A stretch of 28,345 nucleotides of DNA from positions 1-28,345 of the forward strand of contig JAFADX010000396.1 of NCBI GenBank assembly GCA_023424475.1, given 5' to 3'. The stretch is from Pseudomonadota bacterium. Lineage in GTDB: Bacteria; Pseudomonadota; Alphaproteobacteria; Acetobacterales; Acetobacteraceae. Under the pieces are notes generated by a model. The model was not told where the DNA came from, made no database searches, and saw nothing but the letters and a program-made list of their open reading frames with translations. Made by a program: the position numbers and the translations under genes. Below, in pieces: positions 23,191-28,345 of the stretch (within the stretch, counting starts at the first letter, position 1; each line of letters begins with the position of its first letter).

Positions 23191-23970
23191 ATGCCGCGCT
23201 TCGCCGCGAACCTCTCGATGATGTTCAACGAAGCCCCGTTCCTGGACCGCTTCGCGCTGGCGGCGACATCGGGGTTCAAGGCCGTGGAGTTCCTCTTCCC
23301 CTACGACTTCCCGGCGGCCGGGATCGCCGCGCGGCTCAAGGACAACGGCCTGCAGCAGGTGCTGTTCAACGCGCCGCCCGGCGACTGGACCAGGGGCGAA
23401 CGGGGCATCGCCGCCCTGCCCGGCCGGCAGCAGGAATTCCGCGACGCGATCCTCAGGGCGCTCGACTACTGCGCCGCCCTCGCCTGCCCGCGGCTGCACG
23501 TCATGGCGGGGCTGACGCCCGATGGCGTGCCGCACGACACGCTGACCGCGGTCTATGGCGCGAACCTCGCCTGGGCGGCGGAGGAATGTGGCAAGGCCGG
23601 CGTGAAGCCGGTGATCGAGCCGATCAACCACCGCGACATCCCGGGCTTCTTCCTCAACACCACGGACCAGGCCGCGGCGGTGATCAACGCGGTGGGGCCG
23701 GAGAAGGTCGGCATGCAGTTCGACCTCTATCACTGCCAGATCACCGAGGGCGACATCGTCAAGCGCGTGGAGAAGCACCTGCCGCTGATCGCCCACATGC
23801 AGGTGGCCGACAATCCGGGCCGCAACGAGCCCGGCACCGGCGAGGTGAACTGGCCCTTCGTCTTCGGGAAGATCGACGACCTCGGCTTCCGCGGCTGGAT
23901 CGGCTGCGAATACCGCCCGGCGGGCGAGACGGTCGCCGGGCTCGGCTGGTTCGCGCCCTACCGGGCGTAG
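23191..23970 (+). CDS. hyi: Hydroxypyruvate isomerase
   Basis: A 259-residue TIM-barrel sugar-phosphate-isomerase-like protein that interconverts hydroxypyruvate and tartronate semialdehyde. It matches the E. coli Hyi pattern along its length from memory: FAANLSMMFNE, GFKAVEFLFPYDF, GERGIAALPGR, IEPINHRDIPGF, FDLYHCQ, HMQVADNPGRNEPGTGE and GWIGCEYRPAGET. Active-site Glu residues are E143 and E240, with D178 and H202 as expected metal ligands. GGGGAG lies eight bases before the ATG. A 2-oxo-tetronate isomerase (OtnI) is a close relative and cannot be fully excluded, but the nearby glxR supports Hyi. Its 3' end overlaps the convergent secreted-protein gene by 13 bp. Confidence 0.9.
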   Translation: MPRFAANLSMMFNEAPFLDRFALAATSGFKAVEFLFPYDFPAAGIAARLKDNGLQQVLFNAPPGDWTRGERGIAALPGRQQEFRDAILRALDYCAALACPRLHVMAGLTPDGVPHDTLTAVYGANLAWAAEECGKAGVKPVIEPINHRDIPGFFLNTTDQAAAVINAVGPEKVGMQFDLYHCQITEGDIVKRVEKHLPLIAHMQVADNPGRNEPGTGEVNWPFVFGKIDDLGFRGWIGCEYRPAGETVAGLGWFAPYRA

Positions 23971-24536
23971 CTGATGGGGCGGAAGGGCTGCGCGCGGCTG
24001 GCCTGCACCGGCGCCGCGCCGGCCGCCGCGCAGTTGCGCGCGAAATCCGTCATCTCCCGCACCAGGGCATCGCGGTTCACGGCAAGTCCGACCGCATCGC
24101 CGATGACGAGGCGCAGTTCGGCATCACGCGCCTGCGGATAGTCGGCGCGGGCCTGGGTCAGCGCGGCGCGGAAGGAGGAGCGGTCGAGGGCGAGGCTGAG
24201 GCTGCTGTCCTCATAGCGGAGCGGCTCCACGCGGATCGGCGCCCAGCCCCCGCCGGGGTCGCCGAAGCCCGCGGCGACGACGGTCCCCGACGGCGCCCGC
24301 ACGCCGGTCACGGCCACCGTCCAGGCGCCGGCCGCGGGGCAGCGCATCTCGAGCGACAGGCTTGCGAAGGGCAGGCCGATGCCGGTGCCGAGCACCGACA
24401 GGACGGGCAGCCCCGTGTCCGCGTCGGTGACGCGGGCGAAGCTGTCCTGCGCACGCGCGGCGGCGGGGGCCACCAGGGCAGCCGCAAGCGCCGCGATGAA
24501 CGCCATGCCGCGCAAGTCGAGCCGTTGGGAAAACAT
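23958..24536 (-). CDS. Unrecognised secreted protein
   Basis: About 192 residues, no family recognised. The N-terminus (MFSQRLDLRGMAFIAALAAALVAPAAARAQD) is a clear Sec signal peptide with cleavage after ARA, so the mature protein of about 160 residues should be periplasmic or outer-surface. Two cysteines (MRCPAAG and FARNCAAAG) are far apart and could form a disulfide. The start could also be the ATG at 24506, immediately before the hydrophobic core, or 24563. It is convergent with hyi (stops overlapping by 13 bp) and divergent from glxR, so it interrupts the hyi-glxR pair. The overlap segment 23954-23967 has a small CGCCC/GGGCG hairpin. Confidence 0.75.
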   Translation of the reverse strand: MFSQRLDLRGMAFIAALAAALVAPAAARAQDSFARVTDADTGLPVLSVLGTGIGLPFASLSLEMRCPAAGAWTVAVTGVRAPSGTVVAAGFGDPGGGWAPIRVEPLRYEDSSLSLALDRSSFRAALTQARADYPQARDAELRLVIGDAVGLAVNRDALVREMTDFARNCAAAGAAPVQASRAQPFRPISYAR

Positions 24537-24743
24537 GCCGGGCCTGCTCAATTTTTGGACCACTCAGGAATCAACTCTACCTAAAAGTTTATTGACATCC
24601 AGCAAAAAATTTCAGCGTCAATCAGCGAATCGCGACGCCCCGCCCGGCATGTTCGCGGGCGCCCGCGTCGGCTATGTCTCGACATCTCCCGCCGCCGCCC
24701 CTGCGGGCCACAGCGCGGCACCACCGACGACGGAGCGAAACGC
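24537..24743. promoter_or_regulatory. AT-rich divergent control region between the secreted-protein gene and glxR
   Basis: The part 24550-24625 is strikingly AT-rich for this genome. It contains a TTGACA (24592-24597) without a good -10 at standard spacing, and an inverted repeat ATTGAC (24591-24596)/GTCAAT (24617-24622) with a 20-base spacer. Both divergent genes probably draw promoters or a regulator site from it. glxR itself has GGAG eight bases before its ATG. No small gene is convincing here. Confidence 0.45.
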
Positions 24744-25628
24744 ATGAAGATCGCCTTCATCGGCCTTGGCATCATGGGCCGGCCCATGGCCGGGCACCTC
24801 AAGGCCGCGGGCCACGGGATCACGGTCGTCGAGCGCCGGAGCCTGACCGCCGAGGACCGGGCGAACTTCGCCGTCGCGGCGGATGCGAAGACGGCCGCCG
24901 CGGGCGCCGAGGCGGTCATCCTGATGGTGCCCGACACGCCCGACGTCGAGGCCGTCCTGTTCGGCGCCGGCGGCGTGGCGGAAGGGCTGAAGGCCGGCAC
25001 GCTGGTGATCGACATGTCCTCGATCAGCCCCACCGCGACCAAGGCCTTCGCCGAGAAGATCGCCGCCAGGGGCTGCGACTACGTGGACGCGCCCGTCTCC
25101 GGCGGGGAGGTCGGCGCCAAACAGGCCAGCCTGACCATCATGTGCGGCGGCAGCGAGGCTGCCTTCGAGAAGGCCAGGCCGCTCTTCGAGAAGATGGGCA
25201 GGAACATCACCCTGGTGGGGCCCGTCGGCGCCGGGCAGACCTGCAAGGTCGCCAACCAGATCATCGTCGCCCTGACCATCGAGGCGGTGGCGGAGGCCCT
25301 GACCTTCGCCTCCAAGGCCGGCGCCGATCCCGCGAAGGTGCGCCAGGCGCTGATGGGGGGCCTCGCGACCTCCCGCATCCTGGAGTTGCATGGCGAGCGG
25401 ATGATCAAGCGGACCTTCAACCCCGGCTTCCGCATCCGGCTGCACCAGAAGGACCTGAACCTCGCCCTTTCGGCGGGGCGCGACCTCGGCGTGGCGCTGC
25501 CGAACACCGCCTCCACCCAGCAGCTCTTCTCCGCGGTGTCGGCGGCCGGCGGGGCCGACCTCGACCATTCGGGCCTGGTGAAGGCGCTCGAAACGCTCGC
25601 CGCCCACAAGGTTGCCGAGGACGCCTGA
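24744..25628 (+). CDS. glxR: 2-hydroxy-3-oxopropionate (tartronate semialdehyde) reductase
   Basis: A 294-residue beta-hydroxyacid dehydrogenase that reduces tartronate semialdehyde to D-glycerate with NAD(P)H. The Rossmann motif GLGIMG is at residues 7-12, the substrate-binding motif DAPVSGG at 115-121, and catalytic Lys168 lies in GQTCKVANQ. The segments NITLVGPVGAGQTCKVANQI, ASKAGADPAKVRQALMGG and HGERMIKRTFNPGF closely follow E. coli GlxR as recalled, which favours this over 3-hydroxyisobutyrate or L-threonate dehydrogenase. With hyi 0.8 kb away it forms the reductive end of the glyoxylate/hydroxypyruvate salvage route. Glyoxylate carboligase and glycerate kinase are not in the window. 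Confidence 0.92.
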   Translation: MKIAFIGLGIMGRPMAGHLKAAGHGITVVERRSLTAEDRANFAVAADAKTAAAGAEAVILMVPDTPDVEAVLFGAGGVAEGLKAGTLVIDMSSISPTATKAFAEKIAARGCDYVDAPVSGGEVGAKQASLTIMCGGSEAAFEKARPLFEKMGRNITLVGPVGAGQTCKVANQIIVALTIEAVAEALTFASKAGADPAKVRQALMGGLATSRILELHGERMIKRTFNPGFRIRLHQKDLNLALSAGRDLGVALPNTASTQQLFSAVSAAGGADLDHSGLVKALETLAAHKVAEDA

Positions 25629-25658
25629 TCCTTCACGATCCTGTGTCGTCGGCTGAAA

Positions 25659-25695
25659 CTTTTACCGATTTCCGCGCAGGCGCCCCCGGTAAAGG
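25659..25695. promoter_or_regulatory. Inverted repeat upstream of the XRE regulator, possible operator
   Basis: CTTTTACCG (25659-25667) and CGGTAAAGG (25687-25695) match as an inverted repeat at eight of nine positions with a 19-base spacer, within the 134-bp gap between glxR and the regulator gene. The location just upstream of a candidate promoter fits a site for the regulator itself, which is inference. Confidence 0.35.
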
Positions 25696-25704
25696 AAAGG
25701 TGTC

Positions 25705-25733
25705 TCGAAAAGCGCACCACCCGCGCCTATTGT
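25705..25733 (+). promoter_or_regulatory. Candidate promoter of the XRE regulator
   Basis: TCGAAA (25705-25710) and TATTGT (25728-25733) are 17 bp apart, which would give a short leader of about 20 bases containing GGGAGA before the ATG at 25763. The match to consensus is moderate and no other promoter-like pair in the gap is better. Confidence 0.3.
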
Positions 25734-25762
25734 GATACCGAATACGCTCTCGGGAGAATGCC

Positions 25763-26647
25763 ATGCGCTTCGCGGAAATCGGCCAGCAGCTTCGGGCCTA
25801 CCGCCTCGAATCCGGGCTTCGTGCCGAGGAAATTGCTGCACGTCTGGGGGTTTCGCGGGCCGCGCTCTACCGCTACGAAAAGGGCGAGGTCATCAAGCTC
25901 GATACGATCCGCCGCCTGGCGGAACTGCTGAAGATCTCACCCCTCTCGCTCCTGGGCATCGGCGTCGAATATTTTGCCCGCCCGGCGGCATTCCAGGAAC
26001 GGTTGCGGCAGGTCGAGGAACAGTCCGACCAGATGCTGCAGGTCGGCGGGACCCTCTGCTACCCGGTGACCACCGACGCCTTCGACGGCGCCGTCGCCGA
26101 GGCCTGGACGGAGGCGGCCGACGCCTCGCCCGACCGGCTGCTGGCGCGAACCCAGGTCGAGCAGATGCTGGGCCTGCTGACGGCACGCAAGCGCCTGCAC
26201 CAGTCGCACCGCCCGAACGTCATCGCCATCCTGTCGGAGTCCGGCATCCGGCGGATGCTGGCCGAGGGCGTGGCGCCTGGCCTCGCCGTCTCCGAGCGGG
26301 CGCGCACGCGCTGCCGCCTCGCGGCGCGGGCCGAGGCCGAGAGCATCGCCGAGCAGATGGAAAGCGTGCCGATCGGGCTGCAGATCGGCCTGATCTCCGG
26401 GCCGGACCCGGCCGGCCCCTTCATGGTCATGCGCGGGCGCGAGCGCGCCCACGTCGTCGGCAGCGCCTTTGCCCCGGACACCCATCCGGCCAGCAGCAGC
26501 GGCGTCGCCTTCATCACCTCGGCCGACGAAGCGATCGGCACGCATCAACGCGTGGCCGAGGCCGCCTGGCGCGATGCCCTGAAGGGCCCCGACGCCGCGG
26601 CCCGCCTGCGCGACGTCATCGGCGAGACGCCCGCCGCGGCCGCCTGA
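25763..26647 (+). CDS. XRE family transcriptional regulator with C-terminal sensing domain
   Basis: A 294-residue DNA-binding protein. Residues 4-60 are a Cro/CI-type helix-turn-helix (IGQQLRAYRLESGL, AEEIAARLGVSRAALYRYEKGE, IRRLAELLKISPLSLLG). The remaining 230 residues form a domain I cannot name, with VSERARTRCRLAARAEAESIAEQ and GLQIGLISGPDPAGPFMVM, probably a ligand-sensing or dimerisation region. GGGAGA lies five bases before the ATG. The upstream inverted repeat at 25659-25695 is a candidate autoregulatory site. Candidate targets are itself, glxR and the genes beyond, but nothing in the sequence proves any of them. Confidence 0.88.
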   Translation: MRFAEIGQQLRAYRLESGLRAEEIAARLGVSRAALYRYEKGEVIKLDTIRRLAELLKISPLSLLGIGVEYFARPAAFQERLRQVEEQSDQMLQVGGTLCYPVTTDAFDGAVAEAWTEAADASPDRLLARTQVEQMLGLLTARKRLHQSHRPNVIAILSESGIRRMLAEGVAPGLAVSERARTRCRLAARAEAESIAEQMESVPIGLQIGLISGPDPAGPFMVMRGRERAHVVGSAFAPDTHPASSSGVAFITSADEAIGTHQRVAEAAWRDALKGPDAAARLRDVIGETPAAAA

Positions 26648-26714
26648 GCGGGCGCGGCCCCGCCCCGGCGCCGGACCTGCCCGATCGAGGAAAATATTTT
26701 TAAATCAGAGTATT
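26648..26714. other. Intergenic segment after the XRE regulator
   Basis: A GC-rich stretch (26650-26680) able to form small hairpins is followed by AAAATATTTTTAAAT (26692-26706), the most AT-rich patch of the window. A transcript end for the regulator is plausible, but the A/T run is not directly after a clean stem. No gene is seen. The rest of the 331-bp gap up to 26978 is entirely repeat modules. Confidence 0.4.
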
Positions 26715-26754
26715 GAGGGCGTTTCCGTGAGCCGCGGCGAACAGCTCTCCAGAG
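26715..26754. repeat. Degenerate copy of the GTTGCCGT-type hairpin module
   Basis: The segment GAGGGCGTTTCCGTGAGCC followed by GCGGCGAAC resembles 26816-26842 (GAGGCGTTGCCGTGGGCC, then AGGGCGAAC) with several substitutions. It ends in CTCTCCAGAG, close to the CTCTAGAG junction, but has lost most of the right hairpin arm. It looks like a decayed module at the left edge of the array. Confidence 0.5.
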
Positions 26755-26854
26755 CAGATCCCGATCAGGTGGAATGACCTGATCGGGTGAAGATGCTCGC
26801 AGAAACAAAGGGCTAGAGGCGTTGCCGTGGGCCAGGGCGAACGGCAACGGCTCT
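26751..26854 (+). repeat. Composite palindromic repeat, 104 bp, copy 2
   Basis: The first hairpin has a perfect 11-bp core, CCCGATCAGGT/ACCTGATCGGG (26760-26770 with 26777-26787), loop GGAATG, and looser outer arms GAGCAGAT/GAAGATGCTC. The linker GCAGAAACAAAGGGCT follows. The second hairpin pairs 26815-26828 with 26841-26854 (13 of 14). The reverse complement of 23050-23153 is 98/104 identical, and the first hairpin also matches the element at 16234-16281. Confidence 0.92.
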
Positions 26855-26984
26855 AGAGTTCTTTTCGATCAGATGGCACCGGCCCGCACCCCTACCCAGC
26901 CACCCAACGACAGTATCCCGGATGGGTGGCCGGGTGGGGGTGCGGGCCGGTGCCGGTTCCGACAGATCGGAACATGCTCTAGAG
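26851..26984. repeat. Large palindromic element with 32-base arms
   Basis: Arms at 26875-26906 and 26923-26954 match at 30 of 32 positions around a 16-base loop. Outside the right arm lies a second small perfect hairpin (GTTCCGA, CAGA, TCGGAAC; 26956-26973). The whole unit is bounded at both sides by CTCTAGAG (26851-26858 and 26977-26984). The right portion 26945-26979 is identical to positions 1-35. The TAG stop of the acyl-CoA synthetase/GNAT gene (26981-26979) lies in the right CTCTAGAG. It could be a strong transcript end or a miniature mobile unit; no transposase is present. Confidence 0.9.
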
Positions 26985-28345
26985 GCCGAGCCGCGCCTCC
27001 ATCACCTCCGGGTCGTCGGCGCTCGCCTTCACCCGGAAGCCCAGCGCCCGGACGAAGCCAAGCATCGGCTTGTTGTCGGCGAGGACCGAGCCGACCACTT
27101 CGGCGACCCCGGCCGACCGGCCCCATTCGAACAGCCGCTCCATCAGGTGACGGGCGAGGCCCTGCCCCTTCCAGTCCCGATCGACGATGACCGCGAACTC
27201 GGCCTCCGCCCCGCCGCCGTCCCGTATGAGGCGCGAGACGCCGACCGTCCGATCCGGCCCGTCATCGGCGCGCTCGACGGCGACGAAGGCGATTTCCCGG
27301 TCGTAGTCGATCTGCGTCATGCGGGCGACCTGGGCCGGGCTGAGTTCGGCCAGGGCGGAGAAGAAACGGTAGCGGATGTCCTCGGGAGTCAGGCGGGCGA
27401 AGAATTCGCCATGCGCGGCCGCATCCTCGGGACGGATCGGCCGGACCATGACCATCCGCCCGTCACGGCTGCGCCAGGGCCGCGCGAGTTCCGCGGGATA
27501 GGGCGGGATGGCGAGCATCCCCGCCTCGCCATCCGGCCGCAGGCGGATACCGGCATCGAGCGCAAGCACGCCGTCAGTGTCGGCCCTCAGTGGGTTGATA
27601 TTGCAGAATTCGATTTCCGGAAAATCGACCGCGACCTGGGACAGCCGCACCAGCGCGTCCGCGATGGCCGCGACATTGGCCGCGGGATGGTCCCGCCAGC
27701 CGCCGAGCAGCCGCGCCATCCGCGTCCGCCGGATCAGTCCATGCGCAAGGGCAAGGTTCAGCGGCGGCAGGTCGTAGCCATCGTCCGGATCGATCTCGGC
27801 CGCTGTGCCGCCGCGGCCGAAGGAGATCCAGGGACCGAACATGGCGTCCTCGCCGAGGCGCAGCCGCACCTCCTGCCCCCGGCCCGCCTGGCGCTGAACC
27901 AGGAAGCCGGTGATCCGCGCCTCCGGCCGTGACGCCGCCACCCTCGCGCGCATCGCCTCCGCGGCCGCCAGCACCTCGGCGCGGGATGCGAGGCCGATGG
28001 CCACGCCGCCGGCCTCGGTCTTGCGGGGCAGGTCCGGGCTCAGGATCTTCAGCACCACGGGGAAGCCCAGCATGGTGGCGGCGTCCGCCGCCTCCTCCGC
28101 CCCGCCGACGGCACGCCCCGGAACGGTCGGGATCCCGTAGGCGGCAAGGACGGAGAGCGATTCCTCCTCGGTCAGGTCCCGCCGTCCCTCCGCCCTGACC
28201 CGCGCGGCCAACCGCGCGACGGCGGCGCGGTCGGGCGCGAGGTCCAGCACGTCGCGTGCGGGAAGTTCGGCCGCTGTCAGCCGGTTGCGCCGGTCCTGCG
28301 CGAGATGCAGCGCACCGCGCACCGCCGCCTCGGGCGTCGGGAAGG
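26979..28345 (-). CDS. Fused NDP-forming acyl-CoA synthetase/GNAT acetyltransferase, C-terminal part (Pat-like)
   Basis: At least 455 residues, open at the window edge: the frame continues upstream of 28322 as FPTPEAAVRGALHL, so no start is visible. The N-terminal visible portion is the ATP-grasp beta domain of ADP/GDP-forming acyl-CoA synthetases (LTEEESLSVLAAYGIP, FPVVLKILSPDL, KTEAGGV, FGRGGTAAEID). The last 160 residues are a GNAT domain (MVMVRPIRPEDA, RYRFFSAL, AEFAVIVDRDWKGQGLARHLM, NKPMLGFVRALGF). This order is that of the protein lysine acetyltransferase Pat/YfiQ, which acetylates and inactivates acyl-CoA synthetases. Two residues usual in active synthetases differ: Arg for His in the HK(S/T) motif and Asn for Asp/Glu in the xINPL motif, so the synthetase part may be regulatory. 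Confidence 0.88.
   Translation of the reverse strand, partial: FPTPEAAVRGALHLAQDRRNRLTAAELPARDVLDLAPDRAAVARLAARVRAEGRRDLTEEESLSVLAAYGIPTVPGRAVGGAEEAADAATMLGFPVVLKILSPDLPRKTEAGGVAIGLASRAEVLAAAEAMRARVAASRPEARITGFLVQRQAGRGQEVRLRLGEDAMFGPWISFGRGGTAAEIDPDDGYDLPPLNLALAHGLIRRTRMARLLGGWRDHPAANVAAIADALVRLSQVAVDFPEIEFCNINPLRADTDGVLALDAGIRLRPDGEAGMLAIPPYPAELARPWRSRDGRMVMVRPIRPEDAAAHGEFFARLTPEDIRYRFFSALAELSPAQVARMTQIDYDREIAFVAVERADDGPDRTVGVSRLIRDGGGAEAEFAVIVDRDWKGQGLARHLMERLFEWGRSAGVAEVVGSVLADNKPMLGFVRALGFRVKASADDPEVMEARLGL

Noticed and set aside
24592..24622. Strong sigma70 promoter starting at TTGACA
   Set aside because: The -35 match is perfect but hexamers 16-19 bases downstream (such as GCGTCA or GTCAAT) are poor -10 boxes; kept only as part of a control region.
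26715..26984. CRISPR array
   Set aside because: The repeats are few, of different kinds, palindromic and contiguous, with no regular unique spacers and no cas gene.

Overview
The window is 28.3 kb of very GC-rich, gene-dense chromosomal DNA. Codon use with G/C at nearly every third position, the gene families present and the intergenic palindromes suggest an alphaproteobacterium, most likely of the Acetobacteraceae (Roseomonas-like). That placement is an inference from style and gene content; no rRNA or other phylogenetic marker is present. I see no tRNA, rRNA, CRISPR array, phage gene or intact insertion sequence.

Layout. (1) 98-9626, minus strand: an eight-gene, tightly overlapping operon, read right to left, encoding a peptide/nickel-type ABC importer (binding protein, two permeases, one double ATPase), two different M20 amidohydrolases, an M81 (MlrC-like) metallopeptidase and a GNAT acetyltransferase. 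(2) 9744-11788, plus strand: a histone-deacetylase-fold amidohydrolase translationally coupled to an M19 dipeptidase. (3) 11864-16236: yifB/comM, a convergent yraN, then a gamma-glutamyltransferase and an unrecognised membrane protein. (4) 16279-22979, minus strand: an AI-2E-family membrane protein followed by a second complete peptide-type ABC importer. (5) 23191-25628: hyi and glxR, the isomerase and reductase around tartronate semialdehyde, with an unrecognised secreted protein gene in opposite orientation between them. (6) 25763-26647: an XRE-type regulator. (7) 26979 to the end: the C-terminal part of a fused NDP-forming acyl-CoA synthetase/GNAT protein, cut by the window edge.

How the genes fit together. 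The dominant theme is uptake and hydrolysis of peptides and N-acylated or N-carbamoylated amino compounds: two importers and six different amide-bond hydrolases lie within about 16 kb. hyi and glxR belong to glyoxylate/hydroxypyruvate salvage.

The most unusual feature is non-coding. A family of modular intergenic palindromes occurs at 1-35, 16234-16281, 23050-23153 and 26715-26984. Several structurally different hairpins share the same foot, TAGAGCnnnTnCC, and are joined at CTCTAGAG-type junctions. One composite of 104 bp occurs twice in opposite orientation (98/104 identical by my alignment). In three places the foot supplies the TAG stop codon of the adjacent gene, including both stops of a convergent pair.
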